DNA of 64,000 bases from Gemmatimonas sp. (GTDB lineage Bacteria > Gemmatimonadota > Gemmatimonadetes > Gemmatimonadales > Gemmatimonadaceae), in contig JANYJW010000049.1 of NCBI GenBank assembly GCA_025361705.1, forward strand, positions 1 through 64,000. Reading direction: 5' to 3'. Below, piece after piece: positions 1-5,328 of the stretch; within the stretch, counting starts at the first letter, position 1; each line of letters opens with the position of its first letter. The notes beneath the pieces are model-generated. The model saw only the letters and a program-made list of their open reading frames with translations, did not search any database and had not been told where the DNA came from. A program made the translations under genes and the position numbers.

Positions 1-1
1 C

Positions 2-187
2 ACCGACAGCGATGTGGACCTGTTCGTCGATCTCACCCCCGGTGTGGCCGACGACTTCTTCGCGTACGCCGGAATAGCGGCTGACCTCGAACAGATCGTG
101 GGGCAGGACGTCGACGTCGCCCGGCGCGACCGCCTCCGTCCTCACGTGCGTCCGAGCGCCGAGGCGCAGGCGGTGTATGCCTTCTGA
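2..187 (+). CDS. MntA-type minimal nucleotidyltransferase antitoxin, 3' part
   Basis: The reading frame enters from the left edge and ends at TGA 185-187. It gives 61 residues beginning TDSDVDLFVDL. The D-S-D-V-D-L segment is the metal-binding acidic motif of MNT nucleotidyltransferases; the upstream GSxARG helix would lie outside the window. MntA proteins neutralise HepT (HEPN) toxins, in studied cases by adding AMP to the toxin. The downstream gene overlaps the stop and looks like the start of such a HepT, so this is the antitoxin half of a damaged pair. The family and length (about 100 aa in all) fit well. Activity cannot be judged from a fragment. Confidence 0.8.
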   Translation, partial: TDSDVDLFVDLTPGVADDFFAYAGIAADLEQIVGQDVDVARRDRLRPHVRPSAEAQAVYAF

Positions 188-290
188 GGTGCCGCGCGAA
201 CGGCTGCAGGACATCGTCACCAACCTCGATCGGGTGCGCGCCCACGTGGGGGGCATGAAGCCTGGCGCCGAGCTCGACGACACCGCATGA
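177..290 (+). pseudogene. Truncated HepT-like HEPN toxin gene
   Basis: ATG 177 overlaps the end of the MntA-like gene by 11 bases, and the frame stops at 288-290 after 37 residues. The start MPSEVPRERLQDIVTNLDRV resembles the first helix of HepT/DUF86 HEPN proteins, which are normally about 110 aa and carry an RNxxVH RNase motif near the middle. Everything after about residue 27 is missing, including that motif. I call it a remnant: the antitoxin frame survives while the toxin is cut off, perhaps by deletion during island rearrangement. Its 37 residues are too few for firm family assignment, so the call rests on context plus N-terminal resemblance. Confidence 0.6.
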
Positions 291-382
291 CTGAACTTAT
301 CTTACTCATCGAAGTCGATGGTCCCGACGTTCCCTTGGCCATTCGGCTCCACTTTGTGCGCGACGAGGTGATCACGGCATGA
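287..382 (+). CDS. Possible 31-aa peptide in an ATGA-coupled chain
   Basis: ATG 287 sits in an ATGA overlap with the stop of the HepT remnant. The 31-residue product (MTELILLIEVDGPDV...) ends at TGA 380-382, which again forms ATGA with a 12-codon frame at 379-417. No family is recognised. Repeated ATGA junctions suggest translational coupling towards the SWIM gene that begins at 392. There is no independent ribosome-binding site. It could equally be a chance frame in a degraded stretch. Confidence 0.25.
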   Translation: MTELILLIEVDGPDVPLAIRLHFVRDEVITA

Positions 383-391
383 AGCTGCCTC

Positions 392-1132
392 GTGAACCGG
401 CGTCGCAAGCCGCGTGAGCGCTGTAACGCGACGCGCCGAGGCACGTTGACCGCGCGGGCGAAGGGCGGCGGCGATCCGCGCGCGGCAGAGTACGTGGACA
501 GTCCGTCCATGCGCATGCGCATTCGCGACGGGCGTCGGCTCGTGGTGCGCATCGACGGTCGCTACGGATTCTACCGAACCGAACTCAACCTCGCTGCCCC
601 GAATGCCAGCTCCTGCTCCTGCCCGTCCGAGGAATCGCCCTGCAAACACGTGCGTGCGCTGAGCAAGACGTGGCGGGTCAATCCCAACAGCTTTCTCGAT
701 CTCGAGGACCTTCTTGACGTGCTCTCTGGTCGGGGCGAGAGCGCGATACTCAATGCGCTGCGCACGGTCATCCTCGCGCACCCGGAAAGTCTGGGTGCGC
801 TGGGCGTCCCGGGCTTCGAGCCGGATGATCCGGAGGGTCAGGGCGACGAGGTGCCGCGGGAACTGCCCGACGTGCGGCGGAGTGCGCCAGCGGAGCGGCG
901 CTTCACCGCGCTGCAGGGGCAATATCTCGCATTCATCCAGCAGTACCGGCGCTTGAACCGGTGTTCTCCCGCGGAGTCGGATTTCCAACGCCACTTCGAG
1001 GTCTCGCCGCCGTCGGTGCATCGGATGATCAAGACACTGGAACGGTGTCAACTGATCCGCCGCGATCCCGGAAAGGCTCGGAGCGTTCGGGTACTGCTGG
1101 AAGCTGACGAGATTCCTGACCTCAACAGCTGA
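392..1132 (+). CDS. SWIM zinc-finger protein fused to a LexA-like winged helix
   Basis: This is a 246-residue protein. A SWIM zinc finger (C-x-C-x6-C-x-H: C75, C77, C84, H86) lies in the N-terminal half. A helix-rich module at about 168-243 (RRFTALQGQYLAFIQQY..., SPPSVHRMIKTLE) matches the small LexA/MarR-like winged-helix proteins common next to mobile elements. The PSVHRMIKTLE helix is the probable recognition helix. SWIM fingers bind DNA or protein partners, so a DNA-binding regulator or a recruitment factor is likely. An in-frame TGA at 380 leaves GTG 392 as the first usable start; ATG 509 is the alternative and keeps both domains. The gene converges on the TOTE primase-helicase gene with a 41-bp gap, so they are neighbours but not an operon. 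Confidence 0.75.
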   Translation: MNRRRKPRERCNATRRGTLTARAKGGGDPRAAEYVDSPSMRMRIRDGRRLVVRIDGRYGFYRTELNLAAPNASSCSCPSEESPCKHVRALSKTWRVNPNSFLDLEDLLDVLSGRGESAILNALRTVILAHPESLGALGVPGFEPDDPEGQGDEVPRELPDVRRSAPAERRFTALQGQYLAFIQQYRRLNRCSPAESDFQRHFEVSPPSVHRMIKTLERCQLIRRDPGKARSVRVLLEADEIPDLNS

Positions 1133-1173
1133 TAGCACGATCGAGAAGCGCGCGGCGGATTCTAGCGATCGCT

Positions 1174-3597
1174 TTACTCGGCGTAGCCAAGCGCGCGGTA
1201 CCCCGTCCGGCGTTTCGCCGCCATGCGTGCCAGGACTGGCACCTGTACGTCGGCATAGTCATACACGACGACTTCGCTCTTGCCATCATGTTCACGATGC
1301 AAGCGTCCGACGTACTGTTGGATCGTCCCTTTCCACGCAATCGGCATGGCAATGAACAGCGTGTCCAGCCGAGGATCGTCGAATCCCTCTCCCAGATACC
1401 GACCGGTAGCCAGAATGATGCGCGGCGTGACGTCGGAGCCGCGGAGTTGTTCACCCGCGGCACGTCGCTCGCCCGGCTTCATCCCGCCTTGCAGGACGAC
1501 GACGCTGTGGGTGAACTGCTCGAGGGCGTGCCGCAGGATCTCGACGTGGTCACGACGCTCCGTCAGCACGAGCGTCGTGCGGCCCTCCGCGAACGCCGCC
1601 TTCACGTCCTTGACGATGAGGGCGTTACGATCGCCATCCAGCGCAAGCCGTGCGTAGATCCTCGGAATCGAGACGCGACCGGTACCGTCGTCCGTGTCGA
1701 GGCGAAAGGTGGTTTCGCGCAGTACCACGCGATGGGCGATACCCCGCCGCAGCGCGTCCGCCTTTGGATTGACGCGATGTCGCACCGGACCGCACTGCAT
1801 GAAGATGATCGGCTGGTGCCCGTCCCTGCGTGCCACAGTTGCCGAAAGACCGACGACGTACCTGGCCTTCGACCGGCGAGCCACGAGTTCGAAACTGGCG
1901 GCTGACAGGTGATGACATTCGTCCACGATCAGCTGCCCATACCCGGCCACGAGGTCGGACACCTCTCCCTTTCGCACCAGGCTCTGGATCACGGCGACGT
2001 CGATCCGACGAGACGGCTTCTTGCGGCCGCCGGCAATCGTGCCGATGTCACCGGCTTCGACCGAGAGGAACTCCCTGAGGCGCTCGACCCACTGCGTCAG
2101 CAGTTCGCGTCGGTGGACGAGGACGAGGGTGCTGCACGCGCGCTTCGCGATGAGCGCCGCAGCGACGACCGTCTTGCCGAACGCGGGGGATGCGGCCAGC
2201 ACGCCGAAGTCGTGTGCGGCGAGCGCGTCACACGCAACGGCTTGTTCTTCGCGTAATGTCCCGAGAAAGTGCACGGGCAGCGGTTCGCCCACCTCGCGAC
2301 GATCTGCGACGCGGGCCTCAACGTGGTAGGACCGCAGTAACGCCAGCGCCTCGTCGAAGCAACCGCGAGGCAGCGCGATATGGTGTGGGTGCAGTTCGGC
2401 GCAGGAGATGATGCGGGGCTTGCCGTGCGTTGACATCCGCATCGCCTGGGCACGATAGAACTCAGGATTCTGGAATGCGGCCAAGCGGACGAGTACTGCG
2501 ACGATCACCGGCGGAAGGTTCGTGCGGTCGATGTAGATGCCGTCGGCCAGAACGAGATCGACGTGGCTCGGCAGCGATTCGACGACAGGTGTCGCGCGGT
2601 GACGACGTGATGGAAGCATCCGCCACGGCTGATCGGCGCCTTCGTCATCGACCGGCATCCGGACGCCCAGAATGCGACCCTCCTGTTCCGCTGCCCGAAC
2701 GAGGCCGGTCAGGGCCTCGGGCGTCGTTCGCGAGAGTCCAGCAAGGAACGCCCATTGATCGTCGAACGGCCGTAGCGAATCGTCGATGAAGACGCTGTTC
2801 CCGTCCGCTCGAACAGCGCGCTGCAACGGCAAGGCGATGAGATTCCCGAAACCACCGGTCGGCCGTGAATCCTGGCTTGGGAAGAACCTGTCGTACGAGG
2901 CGAATCCGATGTCCGGTCGCCGCTCCATTGCCTCGGTCAGGAGCAGGGCACCAAGCTGCCTCGCGTCTCGCGCCGGAACCGGTTCGGCAAAGAAGATCCA
3001 TACGTGCCCACCGTGACCGGAGCGGGATCGCTCGAGCGCCGCAGCAATCCCATGACCACGACACGTCTCGCCGAACGCCAGCGCATCCGCTGCCCAGTGC
3101 GCGTCATCGAAGTCGGCCGCGAAAAACCAGCAGGTATCATCCGAAAGCAGCGGATACACGCCAACCACGACGGGCGCGTCCTGCGCTCTCGCTCCTTCCC
3201 GTCCCCGAAGGTGCCTGGCGAGGGTATCGAGCGACACCGGAATGAACGCCTGATTGCCGCATTCGCCACACTTGATCGTCGGCTTGTCGCACACACCTCT
3301 CACCCACTCGTTTGCGCAGGCCGGCGCATAGCCGGCGCGTCCCGACTTCGAGTTCTCCCATCGGACAGGAAAGACGTCGGGGCGTCCGGCGAAAAGGCTG
3401 CGGAAGAGCGCGAGTTTCTCCTCGGGCGTCGACGCATCAGTGATCGTGCCCGCTGTGGGCGCGGATGCACGTTCCGAAACACGCGATGGGCGGGCGAGTA
3501 CGACGAGACGGGACTGAAGCGCCGTCCGCTCAAGCTCCAACTCCGTCAGCCGAACGCGGAGGCGCGAAAGCTCAACGGCAGGGTCTGGCTCGGTCAT
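1174..3597 (-). CDS. TOTE-type archaeo-eukaryotic primase fused to an SF2 helicase
   Basis: The product has 807 residues. A short predicted coiled coil (8-35) is followed by the N-terminal motif of this family (LFRSLFAGRPDVFPVRWE, 64-81) and a small Cys cluster (C103, C110, C113). The primase domain has its metal-binding DxD at D162/D164 (FAADFDD) and a conserved histidine loop (SGHGGHVWIFF, 193-203). The helicase has Walker A SPAFGKT (470-476), a DECH box (559-562), SAT (585-587) and arginine-finger motif QYVGRLHR near the C-terminus. Primases of this kind, fused to helicases and often to nucleases, were described as parts of TOTE conflict systems; a nuclease domain is not evident here. It is the third gene of the minus-strand operon, 63 nt after the HEPN gene, with no clear Shine-Dalgarno. 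The likely role is DNA-directed defence or element maintenance, with synthesis and unwinding activities predicted intact. Confidence 0.88.
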   Translation of the reverse strand: MTEPDPAVELSRLRVRLTELELERTALQSRLVVLARPSRVSERASAPTAGTITDASTPEEKLALFRSLFAGRPDVFPVRWENSKSGRAGYAPACANEWVRGVCDKPTIKCGECGNQAFIPVSLDTLARHLRGREGARAQDAPVVVGVYPLLSDDTCWFFAADFDDAHWAADALAFGETCRGHGIAAALERSRSGHGGHVWIFFAEPVPARDARQLGALLLTEAMERRPDIGFASYDRFFPSQDSRPTGGFGNLIALPLQRAVRADGNSVFIDDSLRPFDDQWAFLAGLSRTTPEALTGLVRAAEQEGRILGVRMPVDDEGADQPWRMLPSRRHRATPVVESLPSHVDLVLADGIYIDRTNLPPVIVAVLVRLAAFQNPEFYRAQAMRMSTHGKPRIISCAELHPHHIALPRGCFDEALALLRSYHVEARVADRREVGEPLPVHFLGTLREEQAVACDALAAHDFGVLAASPAFGKTVVAAALIAKRACSTLVLVHRRELLTQWVERLREFLSVEAGDIGTIAGGRKKPSRRIDVAVIQSLVRKGEVSDLVAGYGQLIVDECHHLSAASFELVARRSKARYVVGLSATVARRDGHQPIIFMQCGPVRHRVNPKADALRRGIAHRVVLRETTFRLDTDDGTGRVSIPRIYARLALDGDRNALIVKDVKAAFAEGRTTLVLTERRDHVEILRHALEQFTHSVVVLQGGMKPGERRAAGEQLRGSDVTPRIILATGRYLGEGFDDPRLDTLFIAMPIAWKGTIQQYVGRLHREHDGKSEVVVYDYADVQVPVLARMAAKRRTGYRALGYAE

Positions 3598-3660
3598 TGA
3601 TGTGCGCGCCGTATCGCATGCAGGGCTCTGCCGTGGTCAGCGGAACAGCTGAGCGCCGGG

Positions 3661-4155
3661 TCACGGCGAGCTCCTGGTCACCTTCGAGGGAGTCGAGAGC
3701 ACGGTCCCGAGAGTCGGACGCGCGTTCGTGATCCACTCGCGGAGAACCGGAAGGCCCGCCGCCAGCGCGGCGAGCGCGACGCCAAGCTGCTCTTCCAGCT
3801 CCGCATCATCGGTCGGCTCGTACACCGATTCGCTACGCGTCGTTCGCAGTTCGTCAAACTGTACGGCGATCGTGCGCAACCGTTCGTCCCCCAGCTTCTG
3901 CAGCGTGTAGAAGGCGGTGAAGTGCCCGGCGGTGCTTTTCACGCGCAATCCATGCGTCGCAAGTACGGCAAGCGTCGCCTGCAGGCACGCGCGGTAGGCC
4001 GTCTGGAATGCGGTATCGGTCGATAGGCCCGCGACGTGAGCGTCGGCGAAGGCCGATGCCGCCTTGGACCAGAATCCGGCGATCTGCCGGTCGTCAAACG
4101 ACTCATGGACGAGCCGCCGGTCGCCGACGAGGCGGTCGATGTCGTCTTGACTCAT
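3661..4155 (-). CDS. HEPN-domain protein, probable toxin or effector partner of the MNT gene
   Basis: This is a 164-residue, mostly helical protein with no signal peptide. The segment FDELRTTRSESVYEP (100-114) fits the R-x4-Y variant of the HEPN active-site motif (R107...Y112). That variant is seen in HEPN lineages whose motif ends in Tyr rather than His. Its ATG overlaps the stop of the upstream winged-helix nucleotidyltransferase (ATGA at 4155-4152), the classic arrangement of HEPN/MNT pairs. HEPN proteins of TA and defence systems usually cut RNA. Whether this variant is catalytic or only a scaffold cannot be read from sequence. Co-transcription with the TOTE primase-helicase suggests it serves that system. 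Confidence 0.7.
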   Translation of the reverse strand: MSQDDIDRLVGDRRLVHESFDDRQIAGFWSKAASAFADAHVAGLSTDTAFQTAYRACLQATLAVLATHGLRVKSTAGHFTAFYTLQKLGDERLRTIAVQFDELRTTRSESVYEPTDDAELEEQLGVALAALAAGLPVLREWITNARPTLGTVLSTPSKVTRSSP

Positions 4156-4829
4156 GCAGTGATTGCTTCGCGTGATGCGTTCGGCCGCGCGGAGGTCACG
4201 GCGGCAAGAGCGGCCGGACTTCCAATGATCCAGTCCTTTTCGCCGGCGAGCACCGTCGCGATGAACCGGGAGTGTTCCGCAATCTTCCCGGCCAGCCTGG
4301 ATGGGGTGTAACGTGATGCGTTGACCTCGCGATGCAGCAGTCCCGATACCTCGAGAAGCTCTGCCGCCACCGCCGTTCGCATAGAGGACTGGTCGATCTT
4401 TGCGGAGACAACGAAGACGTCGATGTCACTATCCGCGTGCACGTCGTGTCGACGTGCAAACGAACCATACACGAAGGCAACATCGATTCCAGCCACATTG
4501 TCCAGGGCGGCGCGAATGACAGCTGCAGGTTCGACAAACTGCCGGATCATCTCGCGCAGCGCTCGCCATCGGGGCACGTCCGCCTGCACGACGTATCGAA
4601 CGAGTCTCCCGTCGGCCTTTCGCATGATCAAGCCGAGCCGTTCAAGGCGCGCAAGTTCCAGTTGCAGTGAGCGATTGGGGAGACCCGTCACGCGCTTCAG
4701 TGCATGGAAGTGCAGATCGGCTTGCGGATGAAGCACATAATGCGTGACGAGGCGGCAGAGGGCCGGCGACGCCAGTAAGCCGGACGATGGTCTGGGAATC
4801 GGATCCGACGTATGGGCTTGATCGAGCAT
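4152..4829 (-). CDS. Winged-helix plus MNT nucleotidyltransferase fusion, probable autoregulatory antitoxin
   Basis: The product has 225 residues. Residues 20-85 form a winged helix (SLQLELARLERLGLIMRKAD, then a LVRYVV wing). Residues 110-145 carry the nucleotidyltransferase core GSFARRHDVHADSDID, with G122-S123 and the D135/D137 metal ligands intact. MNT proteins in HEPN pairs act as antitoxins, and the fused winged helix provides its own operator binding. The start codon (4829-4827) abuts a perfect inverted repeat, which supports autoregulation. It is the first gene of the three-gene operon with HEPN and TOTE. ATG 4829 is chosen because a good promoter ends just upstream; the transcript would be leaderless. 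Confidence 0.8.
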   Translation of the reverse strand: MLDQAHTSDPIPRPSSGLLASPALCRLVTHYVLHPQADLHFHALKRVTGLPNRSLQLELARLERLGLIMRKADGRLVRYVVQADVPRWRALREMIRQFVEPAAVIRAALDNVAGIDVAFVYGSFARRHDVHADSDIDVFVVSAKIDQSSMRTAVAAELLEVSGLLHREVNASRYTPSRLAGKIAEHSRFIATVLAGEKDWIIGSPAALAAVTSARPNASREAITA

Positions 4830-4864
4830 ATGCTAGAATGTAGCATAGTCCAAGAAGTTGTCAA
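4829..4864 (-). promoter_or_regulatory. Promoter with overlapping operator, probably leaderless
   Basis: On the minus strand TTGACA (4864-4859) is followed after 16 bases by TACATT (4842-4837), so transcription should begin close to the start codon at 4829. A perfect 7-bp inverted repeat, TATGCTA-N5-TAGCATA (4829-4835 and 4841-4847), covers the -10 box and touches the ATG. Repression there by the winged helix encoded immediately downstream would be simple. No Shine-Dalgarno is present. The assignment is by inspection only. Confidence 0.6.
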
Positions 4865-5053
4865 TCGGACAAGTGCGGGTGCGGTCTTCGTTCGCCACGC
4901 GCTCGGAGTGTTCGTCGCAAACGGGCAGGCGAACGCCGTTGGGTGCGATTTCCCTGCGCGGATGACTGGTAACGGCACGAGAATGGCAAAACCCTGAATT
5001 GCGATGCTAAGCTACCGTGCCTGCTGCAGTTACCTGACCATTCCCGTTGCCGG

Positions 5054-5102
<49 letters not shown>

Positions 5103-5103
5103 G

Positions 5104-5141
5104 AAGCGCAACTCCTTGATATTAAAGGGGTTGCGCTTTTT
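5104..5141 (+). terminator. Rho-independent terminator after the tRNA-Pro remnant
   Basis: AAGCGCAACTCC (5104-5115) pairs with GGGGTTGCGCTT (5127-5138) with one G-U pair and an 11-nt loop, and a T-run ends at 5141. It directly follows the tRNA-like segment, as a tRNA gene's own terminator would, so it is probably ancestral chromosomal sequence. Confidence 0.8.
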
Positions 5142-5245
5142 CATTTTCCGTCTCCGGTGCGTGCCTTCTGGTTCCACATCGAGTCCACTCACGCCAAAAC
5201 TGTTCGACCTTGGCGGCGCCGTGCTCACCAGAGATAGCGCTCGGT

Positions 5246-5286
5246 GAACCGCAACCTTTTGATGGTGAAGAGGTTGCGGTTCTTTT
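5246..5286 (+). terminator. Second Rho-independent terminator
   Basis: GAACCGCAACCT (5246-5257) and AGGTTGCGGTTC (5271-5282) are perfect complements around a 13-nt loop, followed by TTTT. Its core resembles the terminator at 5104-5141 (CGCAAC..CCTTTTGAT...GGTTGCG), so the two may be duplicates. No gene is seen between 5142 and 5245. The pair insulates the helicase gene at 5329 from the island. Confidence 0.75.
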
Positions 5287-5328
5287 GTATGATAGCGGAG
5301 CGTCCTCACACCCTCCGCTAAGTCAGCC

